Assembly: GCF_024267675.1 (NCBI RefSeq)
Contig: NZ_JALDYX010000001.1
Coordinates: 124,001 to 188,000, forward strand
Length of the DNA: 64,000 nt
From: Marinobacterium sedimentorum
Lineage (GTDB): Bacteria; Pseudomonadota; Gammaproteobacteria; Pseudomonadales; Balneatricaceae
Direction: 5' to 3'
Part shown: one piece after another, positions 10,883-19,661 of the stretch
Position numbering within the stretch: the stretch's first letter is position 1
Layout: the number at the start of each line of letters is the position of its first letter
Notes under the pieces: generated by a model
What the model saw: only the letters and a program-made list of their open reading frames with translations
The model's database searches: none
Told to the model about the DNA's origin: nothing
Program-made: the position numbers and the translations under genes

Positions 10883-12550
10883 ATGCTCAGTCAGCTGACG
10901 ATCCGCAACTTTGCCATTGTCGAAAGCCTGGACCTGGAACTTGCCACCGGCATGACCGTTGTCAGCGGTGAAACCGGGGCCGGCAAGTCCATCATGCTCG
11001 ATGCCCTGGCCCTGGCCCTGGGCGATCGCGCCGAAACAGGCGTCGTGCGCACGGGCGCCGATCGCGCCGAGATCATCGCCAGTTTTAATATCAGCGGCCT
11101 GCCCGATGCAACCGCCTGGCTGCAGGAACAGGATCTCGACCAGGATGGCGACTGCATACTGCGCCGTGTAATCACCCGAGAAGGGCGCTCGCGTTCCTAT
11201 ATCAACGGTCAGCCCTGCCCGGTCACGGCCATCCGCACTCTGGCGAATCATCTGGTGGATATTCACGGCCAGCATGAGCACCAGCGTCTGCTCAAGCGCG
11301 ATTACCATCGTACCCTGCTGGATGAACACGCCGGCCAGAGCAAACAGGCCCAGCAGGTACGCGACTCCTTCCTGCGCTGGCGCCGGCTGGATCAGGAACT
11401 GAGCAGCCTGACCGAACAAAGTGCCGAACAGGCGGCCCGCATTCAGCTGCTCAGCTACCAGACCGACGAGCTTGATCAGCTTGGCCTGCAGGACAACGAA
11501 CTCAGCGCGCTGGAAGAAGAACAGAAAACCCTGGCCAACGCCGATGACATTCTGCACACCGGGCACCAATTGCTTGAACTCACCGCCGACGCCGAACAGG
11601 CCAACTGCCTGAGCCTGCTGGCGCACTGCGAACAGCTGCTGCACTCGCTCGACGTTCAGTCGCCGGCCCTGCAGCAGGCCGCAGAAATGCTCGGCAGCGC
11701 ACAGATACAGATCGAGGAAGCCAGCCAGGAGATTCGCCATTACCTGGATCGCGTCGAGGTCAATCCGCAGCGCCATCAGGAAGTTGAAGAGCGCCTCTCC
11801 AGCATTTATGAAATCGCGCGCAAGCACCGCATTAAACCCGAAGACCTGGTGAGATTTCACAGCGAACTGAAGCAGGAGCTCAGCTCCCTGAGCCGCTCCG
11901 ATGAGGAACTCGACCTGCTTGCCCAGGCAGTCACCGCAGCCCGGGACTCCTACAGCAAGGCTGCTGCACGCCTGAGTCGCGGCCGCCAAAAGGCGGCACG
12001 CCAGCTCGGCAAGGCCGTGGATGCACAACTGCATGAGCTGGGCATGAATGACGCCCGGTTTGAAGTCTGCCTCAGCCCCTTGCCGCAGGAACGCCAGGGG
12101 CCACAGGGGCTGGAAGAGGTGGAGTTCCTGATCAGCGCCAACCGTGGCCAGCCCGCCCGTCCGCTTGGCAAGGTCGCATCAGGCGGCGAACTGTCCCGTA
12201 TCAGCCTGGCGATTCAGGTCATCACGGCGCAGACATCCGCCACGCCCACCCTGATATTCGACGAAGTCGATGTCGGCATCGGCGGCGCCATAGCCGAAGT
12301 CGTCGGCCGCATGCTGCGCCAGCTCGGCGAACGCGCCCAGATCCTCTGCGTAACCCACCAGCCACAGGTCGCCTCCCAGGGGCACCAGCACCTGTTCGTC
12401 AGCAAGATTGCCGGCGATGTGCATACCCACACGCGCATTCGCAACCTGGACAACAGCGACCGCGTACAGGAAGTGGCTCGCATGCTTGGCGGCATCGACA
12501 TTACCGAGCGTTCCGTCGCCCATGCCCGTGAAATGCTCGGCTTCGGTTAA
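10883..12550 (+). CDS. recN: DNA repair protein RecN
   Basis: RecN is an SMC-like ATPase that acts early in double-strand-break repair. The 555-residue protein has Walker A GETGAGKS at residues 29-36 and a long central coiled coil (about 150-370). The C-terminal ABC signature region is KVASGGELSRISLAIQV, followed by Walker B TLIFDEVDVGIGG. Length and start match the family. The LexA box immediately upstream predicts SOS induction. A shared bidirectional terminator separates it from fur. Confidence 0.97.
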   Translation: MLSQLTIRNFAIVESLDLELATGMTVVSGETGAGKSIMLDALALALGDRAETGVVRTGADRAEIIASFNISGLPDATAWLQEQDLDQDGDCILRRVITREGRSRSYINGQPCPVTAIRTLANHLVDIHGQHEHQRLLKRDYHRTLLDEHAGQSKQAQQVRDSFLRWRRLDQELSSLTEQSAEQAARIQLLSYQTDELDQLGLQDNELSALEEEQKTLANADDILHTGHQLLELTADAEQANCLSLLAHCEQLLHSLDVQSPALQQAAEMLGSAQIQIEEASQEIRHYLDRVEVNPQRHQEVEERLSSIYEIARKHRIKPEDLVRFHSELKQELSSLSRSDEELDLLAQAVTAARDSYSKAAARLSRGRQKAARQLGKAVDAQLHELGMNDARFEVCLSPLPQERQGPQGLEEVEFLISANRGQPARPLGKVASGGELSRISLAIQVITAQTSATPTLIFDEVDVGIGGAIAEVVGRMLRQLGERAQILCVTHQPQVASQGHQHLFVSKIAGDVHTHTRIRNLDNSDRVQEVARMLGGIDITERSVAHAREMLGFG

Positions 12551-12564
12551 GCACCTGCAGACGC

Positions 12565-12594
12565 AAAAAAAGCCGGTTTTCACCGGCTTTTTTT
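12565..12594. terminator. bidirectional terminator between recN and fur
   Basis: AAAGCCGGT-TTTC-ACCGGCTTT is flanked by A-rich and T-rich tracts, so it can terminate transcription from both sides. Confidence 0.9.
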
Positions 12595-12708
12595 GTAACT
12601 GCGCGTTCAGCTGACTCTTTTGGCCACGTTTATAACGATATGAAATGACCACGACTGGTGGCCTTGCCACGGGCAGCAGCCTCCACCGCAAGCCTGCGTC
12701 AAACGCGG

Positions 12709-13134
12709 TTAGCGTTTTTCGCAACCATCCTTGCACAGACCATACAGATACAATGTGCGGTCGGTCAGGCGAAAACCCAACTCTTCTGCAATCGCATTCT
12801 GACGCCGTACCAGCTCAGGATCGGTAAATTCACGCACCTTGCCACAACGTACGCAGACCACATGATCGTGCTGCTGATCACTGGCCAGTTCGAACACAGA
12901 ATGCCCGCCCTCGAAGTGATGACGCGACACAAGACCGGCCGTTTCAAACTGCGTCAGAACCCGGTAAACCGTTGCCAGGCCAACGTCTTCTCCCTGCTCA
13001 ATCAACAACTTGTATATATCTTCGGCGCTAAAGTGATCTCCCTCACCGGCACGCTCCAGAATCTGGTAGATCTTGACCCTGGGCAGGGTGACTTTCAGTC
13101 CTGCCTTACGCAGTTCCTGATTTTCAAGCGCCAT
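12709..13134 (-). CDS. fur: ferric uptake regulator Fur
   Basis: Fur is the iron-responsive repressor. The 141-residue protein has the winged-helix domain (residues about 1-82, with ATVYRVLTQFETAGLV) and the dimerisation/metal domain. Metal ligands are visible in HDHVVCVRCGKV (His89, His91, Cys94, Cys97) and in the C-terminal CKDGC (Cys134, Cys138). It is transcribed divergently from bamE, the order seen in many Pseudomonas relatives. I did not find a convincing Fur box in the short 76-base gap. Confidence 0.97.
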   Translation of the reverse strand: MALENQELRKAGLKVTLPRVKIYQILERAGEGDHFSAEDIYKLLIEQGEDVGLATVYRVLTQFETAGLVSRHHFEGGHSVFELASDQQHDHVVCVRCGKVREFTDPELVRRQNAIAEELGFRLTDRTLYLYGLCKDGCEKR

Positions 13135-13210
13135 AATCTTTCTCTATGCTGTTCGCGATTTGGAATGTTAGACTCCATTATCTTTGTTTATGCACCATAG
13201 TGGAAGTTTA

Positions 13211-13546
13211 ATGCAGATACGGAAATTTCTTATCGGCATCACCGCCAGCATTTTGATCAGCGGCTGCGCCGAGTTCCCCGGCGTCCACAAGATTGATATC
13301 CCGCAGGGCAACGTCGTTACACAGGAAATGGTCAATCAGCTTAAGCCCGGCATGACCCGAAATCAGGTCCGTTTTGTTATGGGCACCCCACTGATCACCG
13401 ATACCTTCAGCCCGGATCGCTGGGACTACATCTACAGCATGGAAAAGGGTGGAGAAGCCCGGACCCAGGAAGGTGTCTCTCTGTACTTCAGCGGCGACCA
13501 GCTGAGCCGCATCAGTGGCGACTACCGCCCCGTTGCCACCCAGTAA
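13211..13546 (+). CDS. bamE: outer membrane assembly lipoprotein BamE (SmpA/OmlA)
   Basis: BamE is a small lipoprotein of the BAM machine that folds outer-membrane proteins. The 111-residue product has a lipobox ISGC (Cys19). The BamE fold is seen in [18 protein letters not shown] and [12 protein letters not shown], which are family signatures. I selected ATG at 13211; the frame is open nine codons further upstream but those residues would spoil the signal peptide. Confidence 0.95.
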   Translation: MQIRKFLIGITASILISGCAEFPGVHKIDIPQGNVVTQEMVNQLKPGMTRNQVRFVMGTPLITDTFSPDRWDYIYSMEKGGEARTQEGVSLYFSGDQLSRISGDYRPVATQ

Positions 13547-13612
13547 CGACCTGCTTACGGCAGCGCATCCGTCGCTGCCGAGTTACCGCTTCCCGCTTTG
13601 CACAAAACCGCT

Positions 13613-13924
13613 TCAGGCTTGATCCTTCCCGACCGCCTTTTGGGCTTTCATTTTTGCGGCACGTTTGGCACGGGCTTCCTTGGGATCGGCAATCAGCGGC
13701 CGGTATATCTCCACCCGATCGCCATCGCGCATCACATACTCCTGGGGACTGCGAATCGCCTTGCCAAAAACGCCCATGGGCGTGCGATCGGGATCTATCT
13801 CCGGGAACAATGCCACGATGCCGGACTTGATCACCGCATCATGGGCCGTGCAGTCATCCTCCACCTGCAGCGATATGATTTTCTGTTCCTTGGGTAGCGC
13901 AAAGGCAACCTCGACTGTAATCAT
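13613..13924 (-). CDS. rnfH: RnfH family ubiquitin-like protein
   Basis: The 103-residue protein begins MITVEVAFALPKEQKIISL and contains the DPDRTPMGVFGK and DRVEIYRPLIADPKEARR-like stretch typical of RnfH/UPF0125 (also called RatB). It has a beta-grasp ubiquitin-like fold. It follows ratA on the same strand with an 18-base gap, the standard arrangement. Its role is not firmly known; it is not an RNF complex subunit here because no rnf genes are present. Confidence 0.92.
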   Translation of the reverse strand: MITVEVAFALPKEQKIISLQVEDDCTAHDAVIKSGIVALFPEIDPDRTPMGVFGKAIRSPQEYVMRDGDRVEIYRPLIADPKEARAKRAAKMKAQKAVGKDQA

Positions 13925-13942
13925 CTGTGTTATGTCCTTTAA

Positions 13943-14374
13943 TTAGCCGTACACCTTGTCAGCCCTGTTCACAAAAGCCTCAACCAGGGTCGTCGCCACC
14001 TGGTTGAACACCCTGGACATGGCCATGCCGGTTAGCTTTCCGCCAAAATCGAAGCTCAGGTCAAGATGCACCTTGCACGCCTCATCACTGAGCCGCGTGA
14101 AGGTCCAGACACCACTGAGCGATGCAAAAGGCCCTTCCACCAGTTCGATGGTCATTTTACCCGGGCGTTCAAGCCGGTTGCGCGTCGTAAAGCTGTACTT
14201 CAGCCCGGCCTTCGCCAGGTGCAACGTCGCCACCAGCTCAGCCTCCGATGACCTGATCAGCTCAGTAGAGGCACACCAGGGCAGAAACTGCGGGTAAGCA
14301 TCCACATCATTGATGAGATCAAACATTTGCTCGACTGTATGCAGCACAAGGGCGCTGCGTTCGACACGGGTCAT
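13943..14374 (-). CDS. ratA: RatA/COQ10-like START-domain protein
   Basis: The 143-residue protein has the SRPBCC/START fold: MTRVERSALVLHTVEQMFDLINDVDAYPQFLPWC at the N-terminus is diagnostic. Relatives bind coenzyme Q (yeast Coq10) and in E. coli RatA has been reported to block 70S ribosome association. The ubiquinone-related role is the safer reading. It forms a pair with rnfH, downstream of the sodium symporter gene and close to smpB, the usual smpB-ratA-rnfH-bamE-fur neighbourhood. Confidence 0.93.
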   Translation of the reverse strand: MTRVERSALVLHTVEQMFDLINDVDAYPQFLPWCASTELIRSSEAELVATLHLAKAGLKYSFTTRNRLERPGKMTIELVEGPFASLSGVWTFTRLSDEACKVHLDLSFDFGGKLTGMAMSRVFNQVATTLVEAFVNRADKVYG

Positions 14375-14388
14375 CGGATAAGCGTCCT

Positions 14389-15753
14389 TCAGGCCAGTTT
14401 CTGGTACAGATTAAGCGCGAATATGATCGCCACCGCAACCGGCGCCACTAAGCGCACCACGCCGTACCACAGATTGAAGTGCAATCGTTTTTTCATCGCC
14501 AGCTCATCCATGATGGCACTGCGGCGCATAAACCAGCCCACATAGATCGCCAGGAAGAGCCCGCCGAGCGGCAACATGATATTAGCCGTCACGAAGTCGA
14601 GAAAATCGAAGGTGGTCATACCCAGAAGCTTGAAGTCCGCCAGCACATTGAAGGACCCAAGGCTTAAAATCCCCATCGCCCAGCCCGCGGCGCCCAGGAT
14701 AAGACAGGCTGGCAGGCGTTCCAGCTTAAGCCGCTCAACCAGCCAGGCCGTTGCCGGCTCCATCAGCGAAATCGCCGAAGTCCAGGCGGCAACACCCACC
14801 AGCAGGAAGAACAGGAAGCCAAACAGCTGACCGCCCGGCATCTGCCCAAAGGCGACCGGCAGGGTGATGAACATCAGGCCAGGGCCGGCACCGGGATCCA
14901 GCTCGTTGGCAAACACGATAGGAAAGATCGCCATGCCCGCCGCGAGCGCGACCAGGGTATCCAGAAAGGCAATCGTCATAACAGTGCCGCCGATCGATGC
15001 CTGCTTGGGCATATAGGAGCCGTAGGCCAAAATAGCCCCCATCCCGAGCGACAGAGTAAAGAACGAGTGCCCCAGCGCCACCAGCACGCTGTCCCAGGTC
15101 AGGTCCTCAGGCGCGAAGCGAAACAGAAATTCCAGACCTTGAGTGAAATGCCCGGTCGTGAAGGAATAACCCAGCAGTAGCGCCAGCAAGGCAAAGAGCG
15201 AGGGCATCATGATACGGGTAGCCCGCTCAAGCCCCTTGTTGACGCCACCGACCACGACCAGCATCACCAGCACCACAAATACAGAGTGCCAGGCCAGCAT
15301 CAGTTTGGGATCGGCCAGCAGCTGTTCAAACTGGGCCGCGGCCTGATCCCGCCCCATATCGATATAGTCTCCGCGCACCATGCCGGCTATATAGTTCAGC
15401 ACCCAGCCGGCCACCACCGAGTAGAAGCTGAAGATCAGGAAACCCGCCAGGGCCGCCATCCAGCCAATGGCCTGCCAGCCAGTTGAAAGATCCGACTCGC
15501 TGGCGGTGACCTTCATCGCATTGACGGGGTTACAGCGCCCGCGGCGACCGATCAGCGCTTCACCCATCATGATGGGTACGCCAACCAGCAGGATGCAGAC
15601 CAGATACACCAGTACAAAAGCACCGCCGCCATTCTCCCCGGTGATATAGGGGAATTTCCAGATATTGCCCAAACCGACGGCCGAGCCGGTCGCTGCCAGA
15701 ATAAAGATCCAGCGGTTGGCCCAGGTACCATGTATCGAGTGCCGTTCCTGCAT
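14389..15753 (-). CDS. sodium-dependent transporter, SNF family
   Basis: This 454-residue protein is a LeuT-fold neurotransmitter:sodium symporter. The first helix carries ATGSAVGLGNIWKFPYITGENGGGAF, whose unwound GLGN-like segment binds Na+ and substrate. About twelve membrane helices follow. Bacterial members usually take up amino acids. ATG at 15753 follows AGAGG and is preferred over the upstream in-frame start at 15777. It is transcribed toward ratA with a 14-base gap, so they may be co-transcribed. The exact substrate is not visible. Confidence 0.92.
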   Translation of the reverse strand: MQERHSIHGTWANRWIFILAATGSAVGLGNIWKFPYITGENGGGAFVLVYLVCILLVGVPIMMGEALIGRRGRCNPVNAMKVTASESDLSTGWQAIGWMAALAGFLIFSFYSVVAGWVLNYIAGMVRGDYIDMGRDQAAAQFEQLLADPKLMLAWHSVFVVLVMLVVVGGVNKGLERATRIMMPSLFALLALLLGYSFTTGHFTQGLEFLFRFAPEDLTWDSVLVALGHSFFTLSLGMGAILAYGSYMPKQASIGGTVMTIAFLDTLVALAAGMAIFPIVFANELDPGAGPGLMFITLPVAFGQMPGGQLFGFLFFLLVGVAAWTSAISLMEPATAWLVERLKLERLPACLILGAAGWAMGILSLGSFNVLADFKLLGMTTFDFLDFVTANIMLPLGGLFLAIYVGWFMRRSAIMDELAMKKRLHFNLWYGVVRLVAPVAVAIIFALNLYQKLA

Positions 15754-15988
15754 ACTTGCCTCTGTAAAAGCTATCAAACCGCGTTGCCTGTGAATGCAGC
15801 TGCATATAAATGAAGCACCAGAGCGATGCCTGCATTCGAACTTCGCAACGCAAAACGGGGCATTCTTCCTATTTTGCCGGACTCAGGCAACCGTTTTACC
15901 CCGCTCCGGCTGTTTTTTTGCGTTGAGTGGCGGCGAAACACAACGCACAGCTTTCCACCCCGACAGTGCATCGATATAATCGCCCACC

Positions 15989-16462
15989 ATGGCAACCAAG
16001 AAATCCAAGAACACCAGCTCGACAATCTGTCTCAACAAAAAGGCACGGCACGAATACAGCATCGAAGAAAAATTCGAAGCAGGTGTCGCTCTCACCGGTT
16101 GGGAAGTCAAGAGCTTGCGCGAGGGTCGCGCTCAACTGATCGACTCCTACGTCATCCTCAAGAACGATGAGGCATGGCTCGTGGGCGCTCACTTCACCCC
16201 GCTTATTAGCGCCTGTACCCATGTGGTTGCAGACCCCAGGCGTGATCGCAAACTGCTGCTGCACCGTCGCCAGATCGACAAGCTGCAGGTAGCAACCCAG
16301 GCCAAGGGCCACACCTGCGTGGCGCTTGCCATGTACTGGAAAGGCGGCCGGGTCAAATGCGAAATCGCTCTCGTAAAAGGCAAGAAGCTGCACGACAAGC
16401 GCGCCAGCGAGAAAGAACGCGAAGGCGAACGCGAGAAGCAGCGCGGTCTGGCGGCACACTAA
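15989..16462 (+). CDS. smpB: SsrA-binding protein SmpB
   Basis: SmpB binds tmRNA and mimics an anticodon arm during trans-translation. The 157-residue protein has the OB-fold core ([32 protein letters not shown]) and the basic C-terminal tail beginning [13 protein letters not shown] that folds in the ribosomal A site. It lies 95 bases before ssrA on the same strand, a common and functionally sensible arrangement. Confidence 0.98.
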   Translation: MATKKSKNTSSTICLNKKARHEYSIEEKFEAGVALTGWEVKSLREGRAQLIDSYVILKNDEAWLVGAHFTPLISACTHVVADPRRDRKLLLHRRQIDKLQVATQAKGHTCVALAMYWKGGRVKCEIALVKGKKLHDKRASEKEREGEREKQRGLAAH

Positions 16463-16557
16463 GCCGCCCCGCAGGCCCCGCCAGCGATTTTCTCTCCCCA
16501 CAGGCCGCAAAAAGATTCCATTGCCGCAACAAAAAAATGTATACTGGCGGCATCTAC

Positions 16558-16916
16558 GGGGGTGACTTGGCTTCGACGCTGATTACGAACCCTTGGGTGC
16601 ATGTCGAGTTCGTAGTGAATCTCGTAAATCCGTCACTACACAGTTATAGTTGCTAACGACGATAACTACGCTCTAGCAGCTTAAGGCCGCTAGCGCCGCT
16701 CTCTAAGGTGTCTGTAACTCAGAGGTTTTGCGGTGTCATTGGAGACAGAATCGCCCGGATGCTTTGTCTCAAGCTGAACGGTTAAAACTAAAGAGGCTCG
16801 CCCACAGCACCCTGGCTCTCGGGTCGCGACGGGTTAATCTAATCGAGAAGCCTAAGCATGTAGATCTTAAGGCAGAGGATTGGCGGACGCGGGTTCGAAA
16901 CCCGCCACCTCCACCA
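16558..16916 (+). ncRNA. ssrA: transfer-messenger RNA (tmRNA)
   Basis: This RNA rescues stalled ribosomes. The 5' end GGGGGUG pairs with CACCUCC before ACCA at the 3' end, with a G3-U wobble that serves as an alanine identity element. The T arm is GGGTTCGAAACCC. The resume codon and tag at 16652-16681 read ANDDNYALAA, followed by TAA at 16682. A TATACT -10 box lies at 16540-16545. The RNA is 359 nt. Its last 26 nt are part of the phage attachment core, so integration regenerates the intact RNA end. Confidence 0.97.
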
Positions 16917-16921
16917 AATGC
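16891..16921. repeat. attL of the prophage (31-bp core in ssrA)
   Basis: The 31-bp sequence starting GGGTTCGAAACCCGCC and ending CCACCAAATGC is repeated exactly at 31665-31695. It covers the tmRNA T-arm and acceptor end, plus five bases beyond CCA. Confidence 0.95.
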
Positions 16922-16929
16922 CCGTCGAT

Positions 16930-16953
16930 AAAGGCCTGTTTTTACAGGCCTTT
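16930..16953 (+). terminator. phage-supplied terminator behind ssrA
   Basis: AAAGGCCTGT-TTTT-ACAGGCCTTT followed by TTCTATT lies 14 bases after the tmRNA CCA end. It is inside the prophage and replaces the host terminator now found at 31702-31731. Confidence 0.85.
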
Positions 16954-16983
16954 TTCTATTCTAGCCCGAAAAAATCCTTCAAG

Positions 16984-17002
16984 GTGTCACCAATGTGTCA
17001 CC
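16984..17002. repeat. tandem GTGTCAC repeats near attL
   Basis: GTGTCACC occurs twice with an 11-base period (16984 and 16995). A matching GTGTCGC array with the same period lies near attR. Such phased repeats at both ends may be integrase arm-binding sites. Inference only. Confidence 0.4.
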
Positions 17003-17044
17003 GAAGCGCACTAGACCAAGATTGATAGCGCCCCTCCGATGCTC

Positions 17045-17265
17045 CAGTGACAGGTTTGCGTATCACATTGTACCTCTACCGACGAGTGCCCGAAGCCATG
17101 ACGTATAGCACCCAACACTAACCTCTCAGGCTCCAGCCAACGGGCGCTGTTACCAAGGCAGGCTCCCACAACATCGTCAAAGTGCGGATTAGATCAGGCT
17201 CAGTAGCGATTGCCGAGCTCTGTCAAAAATTGATCTGCTCGCTATGCCGGTAACCAAAGCAGTTC
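17045..17265 (-). pseudogene. decayed tyrosine-integrase remnant
   Basis: On the plus strand CATTGTACCTCTACCGACGA matches the region of the intact integrase that encodes the active-site Arg-His-Tyr end (near 18730-18765). The following GGGCGCTGTTACCAAGGCAG matches its region near 19060. About 270 bases between are missing and there are frame breaks. No open frame survives. It is most simply the leftover of an earlier, related element at the same ssrA site. The region from 16958 to 17390 holds nothing else I can recognise. Confidence 0.6.
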
Positions 17266-17390
17266 ATGCCTACTATACTTTGACAGGCTTGAGCGACATC
17301 AATAGGCTCGCAGAAATTAAATGACCTCCGGAAAAGTCTGAGACTTATCAGGGGGCGCCCTCAAATGACTATCAATTGCGTCCAAGGACG

Positions 17391-17871
17391 CTACATCATC
17401 CCTAGCCTCAGTTGATCCCGATGTTCATCCATTTTCTTCTGATTACGGATGTACTCGCGAACCATTGCTTCATCTAGGCCAACCGTCGATACGAAGTAGC
17501 CTCTTGCCCAAAAATTATTACCATTGAAATTACGTTGCCGGCCTTTAAACTGCATCGCGATGGCTATCGAACTTTTGCGCTACAGGTAACCAACCACCTT
17601 TGATATCGAGTACTTAGGCGGAATACTGATACATATGTAAATGTGATCCGGCACAAAATTTCCCTCAACAATTTTTACGCCCTTGCATCCTGCAAGTTCA
17701 TGGAATATTTCTCCCATGCATCGGAGAAGCTCTCCCATAAATCATCTTCCGCCTCTTCTTCGGGATGAACACCAAGTGGTACTTAAAACCCCAGCGCGTA
17801 TACGCGAACCTTTCATGGTCTCGCACAGTGCTACCTTCTGCTTTCTTGGTCGAAAACGAAGGTACATAGAC
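17391..17871 (-). pseudogene. IS200/IS605-type TnpA transposase, broken
   Basis: The minus strand encodes pieces of an IS200-type TnpA in different frames. They include YTRWGFKYHLVFIPKKRRKM near the start, a middle part with PDHIYICISIPPKYS, and the end FWARGYFVSTVGLDEAMV followed by REYIRNQKKMDEH with the catalytic-type Tyr. Frame breaks occur after KMIYG and in the middle. The second His of the HUH motif has become Tyr. A perfect GCGTCC-AA-GGACGC hairpin lies directly at the 3' end (17378-17391). The gene cannot be active. Confidence 0.8.
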
Positions 17872-18082
17872 CGTAGACTCGGTAAAACATATGCGACTCA
17901 CCCTGGCATAGTCGGGGATTTACCCCTCGTTAATTCAGATAACTAGTGCGACACTCATGGTTGAACGCTATACGAGTGCAAGTCCACTCATTGCTCACTA
18001 TCATGCCTCTATGCCGTTTAAGTCCTAGAAGTGCTACAATGATTTTTCACACGATGAAAACTTGATAGGATATAAAAATAAC

Positions 18083-18589
18083 ATGGGTATACATTTACAT
18101 AATATTATATTTCCCATTATGATATTAGTTAATCTATTAGCTCTTCCTATTCATGCAAAAACATTTGATCCACACAATGAACTTAAGTATATCGAAATAA
18201 AAAATTCAATTTCTTGCAGCTCATTAGACAATGATGAAACGTATCACAACATAAAAAACAATTGTCAAAAATCTCTTCTTGCTATATTTAGATTTTCGGA
18301 CAACATAGGTAATTATATCGAAACTTATACATTAGCACCTGGCGAATCCAAATTACTTTATAAATCTTACAATATTTCGTATAACTTATATGACACAGAA
18401 ACAATTGATTCAACATGCGGAAACGGTGTATCTGACTTCCTTCTATCTTCAACAGGGCTATTTGAAGAATCTGATGGAAAAAAACTTTTATATATAAAGA
18501 AATACAAGCAGTACTTTGCTTATATTTTGAAAAAAGGTCATATTAATTTCCGCTGCCATGTGGAAAACATTGAGAAATCCAGCAACTAA
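18083..18589 (+). CDS. AT-rich secreted protein of unknown function (phage cargo)
   Basis: The 168-residue product has a signal peptide (hydrophobic LHNIIFPIMILVNLLALPIHA, cleaved around residue 25) and then a polar domain with five cysteines. I do not recognise the family. Codon use is strongly AT-rich, unlike the host genes and unlike the phage core, which marks it as acquired cargo. ATG at 18083 is preferred over a TTG at 18062; AGGA lies upstream. It is transcribed away from the integrase, at the left end of the prophage, a typical place for lysogenic-conversion genes. Confidence 0.65.
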   Translation: MGIHLHNIIFPIMILVNLLALPIHAKTFDPHNELKYIEIKNSISCSSLDNDETYHNIKNNCQKSLLAIFRFSDNIGNYIETYTLAPGESKLLYKSYNISYNLYDTETIDSTCGNGVSDFLLSSTGLFEESDGKKLLYIKKYKQYFAYILKKGHINFRCHVENIEKSSN

Positions 18590-18656
18590 CTAGCATACTC
18601 ATAATATGAGACATATCACGTTAGACTCAGCACTTTTTTACTATTATTAATAGCTT

Positions 18657-19661
18657 CTAGCACTTAAATAGACTGTAGACAGGATTCAGCTTGACCGCAT
18701 CCTGCAAGTGCTCGGGTGCGAGGTGTGCATACCTCATCGTTACCTTTACCGACGAGTGCCCCAGAATCCGCTGCAGCGTAAGAATGTTGCCTCCGTTCAT
18801 CATAAAGTGCGACGCGAAGGTGTGCCGGAGTACATGACTGGCCTGACCTTTCGGCAGCTGGATCGATGTTTTTGCAATAGCGCGGCGAAATGCACCTATC
18901 GAGCTGGTAAACGGCCCCACCAAGCGCCAGTGATCGAGCAGCCTATCTATCAACGCCTGGTCAATCGGTACTGTCCTGACTTTCCCCGATTTCGTATTGC
19001 TGAACGTCACGGCCCCGTTGCGCACCGAGCTAGACCCCAGCCTTTCCGCTTCTGACCAGCGGGCACCAGTAGCAAGGCAGACCAGGACTATCATTTCCAG
19101 GTGAGGATTGGCCCCAGCTCCACGATTACTGACCGCAGTCAGCAGTTCATCGATCTGTTCTTTCGTCAGCCAGGAGAGTTCATGTTCCTGGAGCCTGATA
19201 GGTTTAATGTTGGCGAGCGGATTCGGGTAAGTCACCTCGCCCAGCGAGCGTAGCTCGTTAAACACAGCCCGAACGTAGGACAGCTCGTTGTTAAGTGTTT
19301 TATCGGAAATACCAGCTGCAGAGCGCTGCCGACGATCACGAGCATACCGACTAGCATCAATGCCTTTCGCAATCGGATCACCGAGCCGAGCAGCCAGGCG
19401 CTGCAGAGCCCGAAAGCGCCGTTCACCATCGCGCAATGTATGCCCATGCATATCAAACCAGAGCTGCACCAACTCCAAGAGGCGTCGCTTATCAGCGCGT
19501 TTAGGCAACCAGTCCGAGTCCTTGACCTGCCTCTTGTTGAGCACAGCCAATTGGAATTGCCGGGCATCGACTTTGTTATCGAAGGTTCTACGTAGACGAT
19601 TACCACGCGACAACTCTACATCGACACGCCAGCGACCCGTTGCTGTCCTCTTTATACCCAT
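18657..19661 (-). CDS. phage tyrosine integrase
   Basis: This 334-residue tyrosine recombinase integrates and excises the prophage at ssrA. The N-terminal arm/core-binding domain (1-160) is followed by a catalytic domain with Arg201 (GARWSEA), Lys224/Lys227 (NTKSGKVRT), His276-x-x-Arg279 (SHVLRHTFASH), His302 (LGHSSVKVTMRYAH) and nucleophile Tyr311. All catalytic positions are present, so it should be active. Its ATG overlaps the replication gene's stop by one base (TGATG), so it is translated from the late end of the phage operon. It lies close to attL. Confidence 0.95.
   Translation of the reverse strand: MGIKRTATGRWRVDVELSRGNRLRRTFDNKVDARQFQLAVLNKRQVKDSDWLPKRADKRRLLELVQLWFDMHGHTLRDGERRFRALQRLAARLGDPIAKGIDASRYARDRRQRSAAGISDKTLNNELSYVRAVFNELRSLGEVTYPNPLANIKPIRLQEHELSWLTKEQIDELLTAVSNRGAGANPHLEMIVLVCLATGARWSEAERLGSSSVRNGAVTFSNTKSGKVRTVPIDQALIDRLLDHWRLVGPFTSSIGAFRRAIAKTSIQLPKGQASHVLRHTFASHFMMNGGNILTLQRILGHSSVKVTMRYAHLAPEHLQDAVKLNPVYSLFKC

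Noticed and set aside
10838..12034. 398-codon open frame opposite recN
   Set aside because: Antisense shadow; its end lies in the LexA operator region.
13943..14374. RatA as a toxin-antitoxin toxin with RnfH as antitoxin
   Set aside because: The pair is a conserved housekeeping neighbourhood near smpB and bamE; START-domain (COQ10-like) function is more likely.
16728..16931. 67-codon frame inside ssrA
   Set aside because: It overlaps the structured tmRNA, which explains the sequence fully; only the short tag frame is translated.
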